From: Pseudomonas sp. GGS8
GTDB lineage: Bacteria; Pseudomonadota; Gammaproteobacteria; Pseudomonadales; Pseudomonadaceae
Reading direction: 5' to 3'
Length of the DNA: 64,000 nucleotides
NCBI RefSeq assembly: GCF_024168645.1
Contig: NZ_JALJWF010000001.1
Coordinates: 2,657,001-2,721,000, forward strand
Of the stretch, positions 9,797 through 18,386 are shown in pieces. Each line of letters begins with the position of its first letter. Positions within the stretch are counted from its first letter, which is position 1. A model generated the notes under the pieces. It was not told where the DNA came from, searched no databases, and saw nothing but the letters and a program-made list of their open reading frames with translations. A program made the translations under genes and the position numbers.

Positions 9797-9802
9797 CCCT
9801 GT

Positions 9803-10702
9803 TCAGATGCGCTTGGACAACCAGACCAGCACGATGACGATGGCGCAGACGGCCGGGGTCAGCCAGTTCCACAACTCGCCCATCAGGAAGATCGAAAAGG
9901 CAAACGTGAAGAACGGTTGCAGCAACTGCAGTTGGCTGATGCGCTGGATGCCACCCAGGGCCAGGGCGCGGTTCCATGAGAAGAAGCCCAGCAGCGAGTT
10001 GATCAGGGCCAGAAACAGCAGGGCAGCGACCCCTTGTGCAGGCAGATTGGCGATGGTCTGGCTGTCATAGAGCCAGAGGCTGACCGGAAGCAGCACAGGC
10101 AGGCTGATGACCAGGGTCCAGCACATGACCTGCCAGCCCGGCAGTTCCTTGGAAAGTGCACCGCCCTGAGCGTAGCCAAAACCGGCCAGCAGCACGGCGC
10201 CCAGCAGCGCCAGATCGCCGATATAGATGTCCGAGACATTCGATTTGATGACGGTGTAGGCCATCACCACCAGGAAGCCCAGGCTTGAGACCGCCCAGAA
10301 CATTTTGGATGGGCGAGTGCCTGTGATGAGGGTACCGAAGATCGCAGTGGACAGCGGCAGTGCAGCGAGTACCACGCCGCCATGGCTGACCGGAACGTAT
10401 TGCATGCCGAGCGCGGTGAGGATCGGAAAGCCATAAACGATCCCGGTGGACGTCAGCAACATCCGCTTGATTTGCGAGCGGTTGGGAATCTTTGCTCGGC
10501 CGATAAGCAAAAAGGGAATCGCCGCAAACGCAGCCAACACCGACCGGAAGAACCCGACTTGCAGGGCACTGAGGTCGCCAGCGAGCATTTTCGCCGCCGG
10601 TAAGGTCATGGCGAAGGCCGCGACCGAAATGAGCCCCAGGAAATAGGCTTGCAGGTCTTGATTCTTTGTTTCTTGAAAGCTGGCTACGTTGGTTTGCGTC
10701 AT
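9803..10702 (-). CDS. EamA/DMT-family transporter (probable exporter)
   Basis: 299 aa starting at ATG 10702 (MTQTNVASFQE), preceded by AAGGAAACG. About ten hydrophobic segments in two EamA repeats are visible (AYFLGLISVAAFAMTLPAAK; ALLFLALINSLLGFFSWNRA). The NRALALGG motif near the last helices is typical of DMT-superfamily metabolite exporters. It lies in an operon of biosynthetic enzymes, so export of the product or self-protection is the likely job (inference). A longer N-terminal reading is possible but has a weaker start. Confidence 0.85.
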   Translation of the reverse strand: MTQTNVASFQETKNQDLQAYFLGLISVAAFAMTLPAAKMLAGDLSALQVGFFRSVLAAFAAIPFLLIGRAKIPNRSQIKRMLLTSTGIVYGFPILTALGMQYVPVSHGGVVLAALPLSTAIFGTLITGTRPSKMFWAVSSLGFLVVMAYTVIKSNVSDIYIGDLALLGAVLLAGFGYAQGGALSKELPGWQVMCWTLVISLPVLLPVSLWLYDSQTIANLPAQGVAALLFLALINSLLGFFSWNRALALGGIQRISQLQLLQPFFTFAFSIFLMGELWNWLTPAVCAIVIVLVWLSKRI

Positions 10703-10733
10703 GGGACGTTTCCTTCTGGTTTCGCCGGTCGAA

Positions 10734-10756
10734 CGTCCGCCCTGCAAGGGCGGACG
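10734..10756. other. Perfect 10-bp-arm hairpin between oxygenase and transporter genes
   Basis: CGTCCGCCCT / AGGGCGGACG with a 3-base loop, just upstream of the transporter ribosome-binding site on the minus strand. It may tune expression within the operon. No U-run. Confidence 0.5.
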
Positions 10757-10766
10757 CACCTACCGA

Positions 10767-11390
10767 TCAGATTTGTTTGTTGTTGAGGTTGGGTTTGTCC
10801 AATGGGCTGGTGCTCAGGAAAAACACCAGGGACGAACGCGTGCCGCTCTCTACCTTGCGCACGCCGTGTGGGATCTCGCAGCGATTGATCAGCACATCGG
10901 CGTAACCGGTTTTAAATTGCGATTCGCGTCCTTCATGCTCGATGAAAAACTCGCCACCTTCGTATTGCTTGCCGAACTGAATCACCACGGAGTAGCGGTA
11001 TTCCAGGTTGCTGTAGGTATCGATGTGCTTGCCGATGAAGTTGCCGGCTTCCAGCAGGTTGGACTGGCAGCGACGGATAAAGCACTCGCCTTCCATGATG
11101 CCGTTGAAGAACTCACGGCTTTTTCCCGAAGAGAGGATCTCCACCACACGTTTGCCGTAGGGATCGTTGCGATACACGGGCAACTGGCCTTTTTGGTCCT
11201 CCATGAAGCGTCCCACCGCGAGAAAGTTTTCTTCGCCCACATCGCCGATTTCGATGATGGTTTTGGGGATGACCTGGCACGCCGCTTCCATGTACTCCAG
11301 GTCTTCTTGAGAAAACAGCTGTGAGGCTTTGAGGGAGGCGTAGGCGTTGTTCTGCAGTTCGTGGTTCGCAGCTTGAATCGTCTCTTGCAT
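10767..11390 (-). CDS. 2-oxoglutarate/Fe(II)-dependent dioxygenase (prolyl-hydroxylase-like)
   Basis: 207 aa. The iron facial triad and 2OG ligand are visible: His122-x-Asp124 in GKHIDTYSN, His175 in CEIPHGV, and Arg185 in ESGTRSSLVFFL, in a double-stranded beta-helix layout (YRYSVVIQFG, then GGEFFIEH). The family hydroxylates, desaturates or halogenates; retention of Asp in HxD argues against a halogenase (which would have HxG/A). Start ATG 11390 with AGGAG upstream. Four bases separate it from the desaturase stop, so it is co-translated with the pathway. Substrate unknown. Confidence 0.87.
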   Translation of the reverse strand: MQETIQAANHELQNNAYASLKASQLFSQEDLEYMEAACQVIPKTIIEIGDVGEENFLAVGRFMEDQKGQLPVYRNDPYGKRVVEILSSGKSREFFNGIMEGECFIRRCQSNLLEAGNFIGKHIDTYSNLEYRYSVVIQFGKQYEGGEFFIEHEGRESQFKTGYADVLINRCEIPHGVRKVESGTRSSLVFFLSTSPLDKPNLNNKQI

Positions 11391-11393
11391 TGC

Positions 11394-12632
11394 TCAGACT
11401 CCTTGAGAGGTGGACGTTGGGTACAGGCTGTTTTGGGTGTTGAGAGAAGCAGATTCCCGAGGGGTAAAAGGCTCGACCACCCCTCGGCACAAATGGTCGC
11501 GAATCAGGTACAGCCCCGCCATGAACCCCCAGACTTCGAGGAACGGGCCATAAGGCGAGGGCTGTTGCTCGACACTGGCGCGATAATTGGCGATATGCCG
11601 GTAATGGATGTTGGGGCGACGGTGGTGCGCGTCGTGGTTGGGCAAGTCTTGCGGGTACACATACAAGCGCACCGGCAGGTCGTAGAGCACGCACTTCAGT
11701 GCCCAGGCGGCATGGGCGACGACCCCGCTTTCTGGTGGTGTACGGCCCTGGAAACGACCCCAGGTCAGTCGGCCATAATGGCTTTTCTCGGTGCTGTGAG
11801 CGTCCCGGTGGTAGAACCACAGGTGCTCGGTAAACAATTGCAGCCACATGGAGTGCTCGAAGAGCACTGCGCGCGGGATCACATACATCAAGCCAAAGGC
11901 TTGCAACCCGCCTGTCGCCCACAGCAGCGTCAGCAATACACCCCAGAAGGCCCAGCGAAACAGCGCTTCACGACGGTCAAGACGAACAAAGCTGTCGAGC
12001 AACGTCCCACGCCATTGGCGCATCAGGTAAACGGGGCGAAAGGGCGTGCAGCAAACCCGCCACCAGTAGACCGCTTCAGGCATCCCCGGGTAGAACCCTT
12101 GCTCGCGGATAAAACGCTGGTCGGGATCCGTGTCAGAACACAACACGTGGATATTGTGGTGTTCGCGCACATGGCTCTGGTTATAGGTGTCCCAGTCCTG
12201 GTACAGCAGCGGCGTGGTCAGAAACAGTCTGGCATAGCGCTGTGCACGAGCCTTGTCCTTGAGCACCGCGCCATGGGTCAAGTAGTGGAAGGTCGCTTGC
12301 ATACTGCGCAAGCGGTTAACCATCAGGACCCAGCCCACCAGCACCAGCAGCACCGCCGTACCCGTGGAGAAGGCACCCTCCAGAACGGCCTGGCCGAGCA
12401 TCACCAGAGCGATCATCACCGACCAGGTGAACAGCAAATGAACCACCAGAAAGCGCTCACTGTTCTCATTCATTGCGCGCTTTAACGCCTCGGGCGTGAG
12501 CGCCTGACCCTTGCCGGTCAGCCAGGTCCAGAAACCCTGGAAGGGCAGGTGGGCATAGCTGGCGCGGACATCGCCCTGTGGCCCGTACTGACAGTAGTGA
12601 GTGCATTGACCTGCACTTTCACGAGGGCTCAT
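11394..12632 (-). CDS. Membrane-bound fatty-acid-desaturase-family enzyme
   Basis: 412 aa. Three histidine boxes of the diiron membrane desaturase/hydroxylase family are present: HYLTH (116-120), HVREHH (154-159) and HDAHH (333-337). Hydrophobic helices lie around residues 60-105 and 225-250. The family desaturates or hydroxylates lipids, but some members act on small amino-acid-derived compounds (RtxC of rhizobitoxine synthesis). There is no carrier protein or PKS nearby, so a small-molecule substrate is plausible (inference). ATG at 12632 overlaps the TGA of the preceding gene (TGATG), showing translational coupling. Confidence 0.85.
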   Translation of the reverse strand: MSPRESAGQCTHYCQYGPQGDVRASYAHLPFQGFWTWLTGKGQALTPEALKRAMNENSERFLVVHLLFTWSVMIALVMLGQAVLEGAFSTGTAVLLVLVGWVLMVNRLRSMQATFHYLTHGAVLKDKARAQRYARLFLTTPLLYQDWDTYNQSHVREHHNIHVLCSDTDPDQRFIREQGFYPGMPEAVYWWRVCCTPFRPVYLMRQWRGTLLDSFVRLDRREALFRWAFWGVLLTLLWATGGLQAFGLMYVIPRAVLFEHSMWLQLFTEHLWFYHRDAHSTEKSHYGRLTWGRFQGRTPPESGVVAHAAWALKCVLYDLPVRLYVYPQDLPNHDAHHRRPNIHYRHIANYRASVEQQPSPYGPFLEVWGFMAGLYLIRDHLCRGVVEPFTPRESASLNTQNSLYPTSTSQGV

Positions 12633-13831
12633 CAGTAAACCCTGGTCAGATAGAGGACGGGAATGGTGCTGTACAGCCAATAGAAGGGTTGCATGCGATT
12701 GTGATCCGCCCCGATGACAATCGGGTTGGTCCACTGCTGGGCAAACACCTTGCCGATGGCTGCATACTCCGCACCCTGGGCATACAGGATCTGCATCAGT
12801 TCTTCGTTGCTGCGCTGTTGATGCCAGGCCTGATAGAGCGGCAGTCGTGCACTGAAAATGGAGGCATAGTCGAGATCGTCCTCAACGATGCAGCCGTTGT
12901 CCTGATGTGCCAGGCGCTGCTGAGCTTCAGTCGTCAGTGCGTGCCAGCAGTCCTCGCCACCGGCAGCTTCGGCGATCATGATCGACTCGGCGTCAGGGCC
13001 GAGAACGTCGAGGATCTTCTGCTGGCTGATTCGCAGTTTGCGAGCGAAGCCTTCGCGTGTTTCCTTGAGACGGTTCAGGGTACTGGCGTCAAACCCTTCA
13101 AAATCCCCGGCCGCCACGGCGATCCGGGCATCGATGCCATGCTTTTTCAGCACGGCTTGCAGGTCAGGCAGGGTCTTGACCACGCGTCCGGCGACCAGCC
13201 CGATACCTTCGCCCAGATGTTCGAAGGTGTAACGCAGGCGACCATTCTTGTTTTCGTAGCCGTAATCAGGGCACACCGGGGAGACCAGGGTAATGGTTTC
13301 ACCGGCCAGTCCCTTGGCCAGGGCCTGGGCAAAACGCGCGACAAAGTGCGGGGCTGATTGGGCAAATGACAAGCGCTCAAAGGCCTGCTCAAGATCCACC
13401 ACCAATTCGTCCGGCAGTTCTCGCATGGCGGGGTATCGCACTTTCAAGGCCGGCGTCGTGGCGGTGTTGTCGTTGATGGCGCACAACAATAAGTTCAGCA
13501 GCGAAGGCCGGCTCTGGTTAATGTACGGCTTGTCCAGAATCAAGGTTTTCTTGCCTTGAGTGGAACGGACCTGCCATTGAAAACCAGGGAATTTGGACTG
13601 AATGAAACGATAAAACGGCATGTAACGAGGAAGTCCCGTCTGGCCATCGTCCGAGTGTTGGAACTGGGCATAAACAGCTGACAATTTTGACACTTCGCTT
13701 TCAATACAAAGTGCCTGCACCAAGTCAGCCGGTGGCTGCTGGGAAAGTGAAATAGGTGACAGCACACGCTTGCTGATCAACTTGTGTGTGAGTTTGTTTC
13801 TGACATAGTAATGGGCAAGAGATTGGCTCAT
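12632..13831 (-). CDS. Unrecognised 399-aa protein, likely core enzyme of the cluster
   Basis: I do not recognise this family with confidence. The protein looks soluble and alpha/beta. Strand-like segments are TITLVSPVCPDYGYE (~residue 200), ARIAVAAGDFEGFD (~260) and NPIVIGADHNRMQPFYW near the end, separated by helices. The spacing of these segments is faintly reminiscent of DIT1/PvcA-type isocyanide synthases, but the diagnostic residues are not clear and I do not assign it. Short C-terminal motif GADHNRMQPFYWLYSTIP looks conserved in character. It starts 4 bases after the SDR stop and overlaps the desaturase start, in second position of the operon. Confidence 0.7.
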   Translation of the reverse strand: MSQSLAHYYVRNKLTHKLISKRVLSPISLSQQPPADLVQALCIESEVSKLSAVYAQFQHSDDGQTGLPRYMPFYRFIQSKFPGFQWQVRSTQGKKTLILDKPYINQSRPSLLNLLLCAINDNTATTPALKVRYPAMRELPDELVVDLEQAFERLSFAQSAPHFVARFAQALAKGLAGETITLVSPVCPDYGYENKNGRLRYTFEHLGEGIGLVAGRVVKTLPDLQAVLKKHGIDARIAVAAGDFEGFDASTLNRLKETREGFARKLRISQQKILDVLGPDAESIMIAEAAGGEDCWHALTTEAQQRLAHQDNGCIVEDDLDYASIFSARLPLYQAWHQQRSNEELMQILYAQGAEYAAIGKVFAQQWTNPIVIGADHNRMQPFYWLYSTIPVLYLTRVY

Positions 13832-13835
13832 GGGA

Positions 13836-14576
13836 TCACCGGTACGAAAGTTCCTGATCAGCAGGCATTAGTTCAATAAGATTAATATTGACGTGGGTGG
13901 GCTGATGCAGGGCCCAGAGGATCGAGTTGGCAACATCCATCGGCTCAAGCGGCGTCAGGGTGCTGTACACCCGGTCGGCTCTGGCTTGATCGCCGGCAAA
14001 TTGAACCAAGGCAAATTCTGAGCGGGTTTTCCCGGGGGCAATGTTGGTCAGCCGGACCCGAGACCCCACCAGTTCGGTGCGCAGGCATTGTCCGAAGTGG
14101 TCGACAAAGGCCTTGGACGCGGCATAGACATGGCCGCCGACATAGTGATAGTGAGCGCCAATCGAAGTCAGGTTAATAATGTGCCCGCAACCGCTTTCTA
14201 TCAGTTTTGGCAATACCGCCCGAGTGACATTGATCAAACCGTGAACATTGGTCTCCAGCATGGTGGATATTTGAACATCCGAGACTTCCAGTAACGTCCC
14301 TTGTCCCTGAAGTAAGCCGGCGCTATTGATGAGTTTGCTGATGGCGGCAAATGCATCGGGGAGTTGTTTCAGCTGTGTGTTGAGTGAGTCGATGTCACGC
14401 ACATCACAGCTGAGGGGATAAAAACGTTCACCCAATTCGTCGGCCAATGCATTGAGGCGCTCGGTTCTGCGCCCGATTCCAACTACCTTGCTTCCCTGTT
14501 CGATCAACTTCCTGGCACAGGCCAGACCAATACCTGATGTCACTCCGGTGACAACCACTGTTTCATCAGTGTTCAA
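13836..14576 (-). CDS. Short-chain dehydrogenase/reductase (YdfG-like)
   Basis: 246 aa. Classical SDR: TGVTSGIG cofactor loop (residues 10-17), NSAG motif, catalytic Ser in INLTSIG and YAASK (Tyr/Lys), then NIAPGKTRSEF. It resembles the NADP-dependent 3-hydroxy-acid dehydrogenase group (YdfG). First gene of the seven-gene operon. The start is TTG at 14576, supported by AAGGAG six bases upstream; there is no better ATG. Presumably oxidises or reduces a hydroxy/keto group in the cluster product. Confidence 0.87.
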   Translation of the reverse strand: MNTDETVVVTGVTSGIGLACARKLIEQGSKVVGIGRRTERLNALADELGERFYPLSCDVRDIDSLNTQLKQLPDAFAAISKLINSAGLLQGQGTLLEVSDVQISTMLETNVHGLINVTRAVLPKLIESGCGHIINLTSIGAHYHYVGGHVYAASKAFVDHFGQCLRTELVGSRVRLTNIAPGKTRSEFALVQFAGDQARADRVYSTLTPLEPMDVANSILWALHQPTHVNINLIELMPADQELSYR

Positions 14577-14775
14577 TTGAAACTCCTTTTCTATTGTATT
14601 TTTTTTGGGGTCATTGGCGGGCTGAAGCGTGGGTGCCTGATGAACACCCGCAGATTAGGGAGCTTGGCGAAGGAAGTACCGGTACGGCGATAGGCGTGGG
14701 CAACGAACTGTATGGTTGCGCGACCATGACAGTTGAGGAGGCGGTTTCTCGAGAGGGTGCTGGCGTGCGGATCGA

Positions 14776-15114
14776 CGCTTGGTGACAGGCTTTGCCAAGG
14801 GGGGTGGGACAGGGAGGAGTTTATTTCAGGCATTAAAAAGCCGGCTTGTGGGCGGCGACCTGTGCGTGGAGGTGGCTGAGAGCGTGGAGTACGCGGTGGT
14901 GCCGGCCACGCAATGCAAGGTCGTGAACACGCCGACCGTCGACCCCGCCGCCTGGTTGGGGCACGGTTGGACCGCTTACGCAGCACTGACGCAATGCGTG
15001 CAGGTGCGTCCGGGCGACACGGTGTTCGTCACCAGCGGCGCTGGCGCCATTGGTTCGATGGCCGGGCAGATCGCACGGTTACTCGGGGCCTCGCGCGTTC
15101 GGTTTCAGTGCTGA
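14776..15114 (+). pseudogene. Fragment of MDR/zinc-type alcohol dehydrogenase (quinone reductase-like)
   Basis: The readable part has ESVEYAVVPATQCKVVN, then GHGWTAYAALTQCVQVRPGD and VFVTSGAGAIGSMAGQIARLLG, the cofactor-binding part of NADPH:quinone reductase-like MDR proteins. N-terminal catalytic region and the C-terminal half are missing. First of three gene remnants between the metabolite operon and the CDI locus. The stretch 14831-14850 shares attaaaaagccggcttgtgg with 30521-30540. Confidence 0.7.
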
Positions 15115-15141
15115 CGAGTACGCCACGACCCTGTTCGACGC

Positions 15142-15315
15142 ATGGTTGCGGCTGCGCTCGTGTCCCAACAATGGCTGCTGTGAGCCGGCTTCATTCTGGT
15201 GTCGCTGAATCTGCGCCTGATCTTCGCCACCGTTGAGCCGCTGCTGGCGATGGCCGCCAATGCGCCCTCATACCAGGCAGACGTGCTGACTTTGCAATCA
15301 CTCATAAGGATTTGA
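15142..15315 (+). pseudogene. N-terminal remnant of CynX-type MFS transporter
   Basis: The frame reads a short leader, an in-frame TGA in place of a probable Trp codon (WLL-stop-AGF), then ILVSLNLRLIFATVEPLLA, the first-helix signature of cyanate-permease-like MFS proteins. It ends abruptly after ~57 codons. Clearly decayed. Confidence 0.55.
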
Positions 15316-15424
15316 TGATGCGACACTCGCTATGAGCTGTTATTTCGACGCTTATTCTTTGTGCTGCCGCATCCAGCCACGCTGCTACATCAGTGGAAGG
15401 TGCGACGGGTGTAATCCGCTCAGC

Positions 15425-15916
15425 TGAAAGGACTACATTGCGGGTTGGCTCTGGAAGGCGTCCGAATATATTGCGAGTGAAGGGTCGCCAAATTTTTCGA
15501 GAGAGCAAGAGATTTTCTTTGCTTACCAGAATTTTTACTGGTCGAACAATGCAGGCCATAACGCCAATGTGATTTGTATAGTTGTTGGCGTATCAACGCG
15601 GAGCAACAAGCCGAAGCGCATTTACACGCTGGTAACATCCCTTGGGGCAAAGGAAACTTTATGTTGACTGTCGATGAAAGAGATTACCTTCTAAAGAGTC
15701 ATCCCCGAAGCATCGGTACTTGTCAGGAAGATTATGGGTTCAATGGAGTTCATCAACGGAGTTGAGAGATCTTGTCTCTGGATTGAGGATGTCCACGCTG
15801 AACTTGCCCAATCAATTTCCTCTGTTAAAAGCCGCCTTGACGCAATCGTTGAGTATCGCAAGTCTGGCAGCGAGCGAGGAAAACTGAGTGTTGAGACGCC
15901 TCCTTTGTTTCCCTGA
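15425..15916 (+). pseudogene. Decayed C-terminal part of a DNA methyltransferase (MmeI/type IIG-like)
   Basis: Three frame segments read consecutively: IFFAYQNFYWSNNAGHNANV plus ICIVVGVS (frame 2), then GNIPWGKGNFMLTVDERDYL (frame 1), then EFINGVERSCLWIEDVHAEL and a tail ending TPPLFP (frame 2). This order matches the target-recognition end of large type IIG/MmeI-like DNA methyltransferases (FAYxxFxWxN, GNxPxxGG, SxEFINGxxRxCLWI). Two frameshifts and no N-terminal catalytic part are present. A relic of a restriction or phage-defence gene. Confidence 0.6.
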
Positions 15917-15988
15917 GGTGGGGGCTTCTCTGATTGAGTGTTGCTAATTGTTTCGCTCCTATCACCTTTCGATTACAATTATTCGACA

Positions 15989-16012
15989 ACGCACCTGACT
16001 AAACGGGTGCGT
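15989..16012. promoter_or_regulatory. Leader hairpin before cdiB, with AT-rich promoter region
   Basis: ACGCACC / GGTGCGT arms with a 10-base loop lie 29 bp before the cdiB start. Upstream, GATTACAATTATT (15971-15983) offers a -10-like TACAAT, but no good -35 at standard spacing. Probably the cdi operon promoter/leader; low certainty. Confidence 0.35.
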
Positions 16013-16041
16013 GCAGGAAGTTTCATTCTCAGGGAAGTGTC

Positions 16042-17802
16042 GTGTTTTTCAAGCCTCATTCGTGTACCCGGCTGCGTGCTTTTGTGCGGGGCCGCTTCGT
16101 CGTGCAACGCTCGTTGTATCCCCTCGCAATCGTCAGCCTGTTTGCCAGTCTTGCCGCCACGGCGGCAGAGCCGAGCGCACAGGAACAGTCGTTGCTGCGC
16201 CAACAAGAGCGCGAACGGGTCTTGCGCGAGCAGCTCGAACCCTCTCCTGACGTACGCCTCAAGGCCTCCCCGGATGATGGCCAGGGCCTGCTGCCGGCCA
16301 ATGAAACTCCATGCTTCACGATTCGCCATATCGTGCTCGAAGGCGAGGATTCAGCCGCTTTCCAGTGGGCGCTGCGTGCCGCCAACCCGGCGTCCGATCC
16401 GGCGCTGAACCGTTGCCTGGGTGCCGCGGGCATCAACTTGACCATGAAGCGCATACAGAACCTGATCATCGCGCGGGGTTTCGTCACCACGCGGGTGCTG
16501 GCCGCCCCTCAGGATCTGAGCCAGGGGACGCTTGCTCTGGTACTGGTTCCGGGACGCATCAAACACATTCGGTTTGCCGACGGCACCTCGTCGCGGGCGA
16601 CGCTGTGGAACGCCATGCCCGCCCAACCCGGTGATCTGTTGAACCTGCGGGACATCGAGCAAGCCCTGGAGAACTTCAAGCGGGTGCCCACGGCCGAAGC
16701 TGACGTGCAGATTACGCCGGCAAACGACGCTGATGCCAAGCCGGGAGAAAGCGATGTGGTGATCCTCTGGAAGCAAGCTTCCGTGGCGCGCCTGAGTCTG
16801 TCGACGGACGACTCGGGCACCCACGACACCGGTAAGTATCAGGGCAATGTTGCGCTGTCGCTGGACAATCCGCTGGGCCTCAATGACCTGTTCTATGCCA
16901 GTTTCAGCCACAACCTGGGCGGCGGCAAAAGTGGTGATCGTGGTTCTGAAGGGCACACCCTGCACTATTCGCTGCCGTACGACTACTGGCAACTGGGCCT
17001 GACGTCCAGCGAGTACGACTATCACCAGACCGTGGCCGGGAACAATCAGACTTATGATTATCAGGGCCACAGTAGCAACAACGAACTGAGACTTTCACGA
17101 CTGCTCCACCGTGATGCCGTACGCAAGACGTCGGCATGGGCCAGTGGCTGGTCGCGCACCTCCAGCAACTCTATCGACGACACCGAAATTGAAGTGCAGC
17201 GCCGGCGCATGGCGGGCTGGGAGCTGGGGCTCGATCACCGCGAGTTCATGGGCAGCAATACCCTGGATCTGGGCCTTAGCTATCGACGTGGAACCGGGGC
17301 GGACCATGCCTTGCGAGCACCGGAAGAAGACCTCGGCGAGGGGACGTCACGGCCGAAGATCATCAGCGCCAACGCCCAGTTGCAAACCCCGTTCCGTCTG
17401 GGGACGCAGCAATTTCGCTACATCGGCGCCTGGCGCGGCCAATGGAATCGCTCGCCGTTGATCGCACAGGATCGTTTCTCCATTGGTGGGCGCTATAGCG
17501 TCCGCGGGTTCGATGGCGAACAGATCCTCTCCGCCGAACGCGGCTGGACCTTGCGCAATGACCTGGGCTGGTTCGTCTTTCAGAGCGGCCAGGAACTCTA
17601 TCTCGGCGTCGACTATGGCGAGGTCGGCGGACATTCCAGTCAGTCCTTGTCCGGGCGCCGTCTGGCGGGCTCGGTGGTCGGTGTGCGGGGCGGCTACAAG
17701 CAGTTCTCCTATGACCTGTTCGTCGGTCAACCGCTCATCAAACCCAGCCATTTCGAAACGGCCGCCGTAACCACGGGCTTCAACCTCAACTGGTCGTTTT
17801 GA
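16042..17802 (+). CDS. cdiB: Two-partner secretion outer-membrane transporter CdiB (ShlB/FhaC family)
   Basis: 586 aa; GTG start at 16042 with AGGGAAG 4 bases upstream. Signal peptide near residues 20-42 (LYPLAIVSLFASLAATAAEP), then a coil-rich linker (EQSLLRQQERERVLREQ). POTRA domains begin at CFTIRHIVLEGEDS, and a C-terminal Omp85-type barrel carries the loop-6 motif VRGFDGEQ (residue ~490). The last residue is Phe, as in Omp85 barrels. It exports the CdiA exoprotein encoded two genes downstream. The following gene starts 11 bases after the stop, an operon arrangement. Confidence 0.93.
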   Translation: MFFKPHSCTRLRAFVRGRFVVQRSLYPLAIVSLFASLAATAAEPSAQEQSLLRQQERERVLREQLEPSPDVRLKASPDDGQGLLPANETPCFTIRHIVLEGEDSAAFQWALRAANPASDPALNRCLGAAGINLTMKRIQNLIIARGFVTTRVLAAPQDLSQGTLALVLVPGRIKHIRFADGTSSRATLWNAMPAQPGDLLNLRDIEQALENFKRVPTAEADVQITPANDADAKPGESDVVILWKQASVARLSLSTDDSGTHDTGKYQGNVALSLDNPLGLNDLFYASFSHNLGGGKSGDRGSEGHTLHYSLPYDYWQLGLTSSEYDYHQTVAGNNQTYDYQGHSSNNELRLSRLLHRDAVRKTSAWASGWSRTSSNSIDDTEIEVQRRRMAGWELGLDHREFMGSNTLDLGLSYRRGTGADHALRAPEEDLGEGTSRPKIISANAQLQTPFRLGTQQFRYIGAWRGQWNRSPLIAQDRFSIGGRYSVRGFDGEQILSAERGWTLRNDLGWFVFQSGQELYLGVDYGEVGGHSSQSLSGRRLAGSVVGVRGGYKQFSYDLFVGQPLIKPSHFETAAVTTGFNLNWSF

Positions 17803-17813
17803 CGGAGACCGGC

Positions 17814-18326
17814 ATGCACTTCGACAGTCTTGAAATCCTTGCCCCCCAGCTGTCCGACGAACCCTGGAACGAGGCGACCGTGTTCGGTTCCGCCGTCTGG
17901 TTGTGGATGCAGTCGGCGGCGCATCGTGATGCGCCGCTGCATACCTTGTCGGCACTGCTGCTGCCGGCGATCAAGCAGCGCCAGTTCATGCTCGCCAGCG
18001 AGCAAGGCATGCCGGTGTTTTTCATGTCCTGGATGAACCTCAGTGCCGAGGCCGAGCGGCGCTATCTGAACAATGCTCCGGTGTGCATGTCTGAGGCTGA
18101 CTGGAACAGTGGCGAGCGTCTTTGGATCAGCGACTGGGTCGCGCCTTTCGGGCATACCCGACAACTGTCGAGACTGCTGCTGCGTCGGCTCTGGCCGCAA
18201 CGCTTTGGCCGCTTCCTGGAGCATCGGGGCGATGAGCGCGGCTTTCGTATCAAGAAGTGGCAGGGCATCGGCATCCTGCCCGCCGAGGCGCGCGCCTGGT
18301 TCGCCGCTCACCCGCTGCTTCAGTAG
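17814..18326 (+). CDS. cdiC: HlyC-like toxin-activating lysine acyltransferase (CdiC)
   Basis: 170 aa from ATG 17814, chosen because GGAG sits 6 bases upstream; a TTG 15 bases earlier overlaps the cdiB stop. The HlyC/RtxC family signature is clear: GSAVWLWMQSAAHRD (His37 at the catalytic His position), LLPAIKQRQFML, PVFFMSWMNLSAEAERRYL, and ERLWISDWVAPFG (Asp107 at the second catalytic position). Such enzymes move fatty acyl groups from acyl-ACP to lysines of RTX toxins. Between cdiB and cdiA, the substrate is presumably CdiA; HlyC-like genes are known from a subset of CDI loci. The modified lysines cannot be seen from sequence. Confidence 0.9.
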   Translation: MHFDSLEILAPQLSDEPWNEATVFGSAVWLWMQSAAHRDAPLHTLSALLLPAIKQRQFMLASEQGMPVFFMSWMNLSAEAERRYLNNAPVCMSEADWNSGERLWISDWVAPFGHTRQLSRLLLRRLWPQRFGRFLEHRGDERGFRIKKWQGIGILPAEARAWFAAHPLLQ

Positions 18327-18386
18327 CTTTCGGCCCCATTATTTTGGCGTCTGGCGCATCTGTGGCCTGGCGCAGTTCAAAAGGAA

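Noticed and set aside
10767..11390. Halogenase of the BesD/SyrB2 kind
   Set aside because: The iron-binding motif is HID with Asp present; halogenases have Gly or Ala there.
12632..13831. Isocyanide synthase (PvcA/IsnA) assignment for the 399-aa protein
   Set aside because: Only loose spacing of strand motifs agrees; diagnostic residues are not evident.
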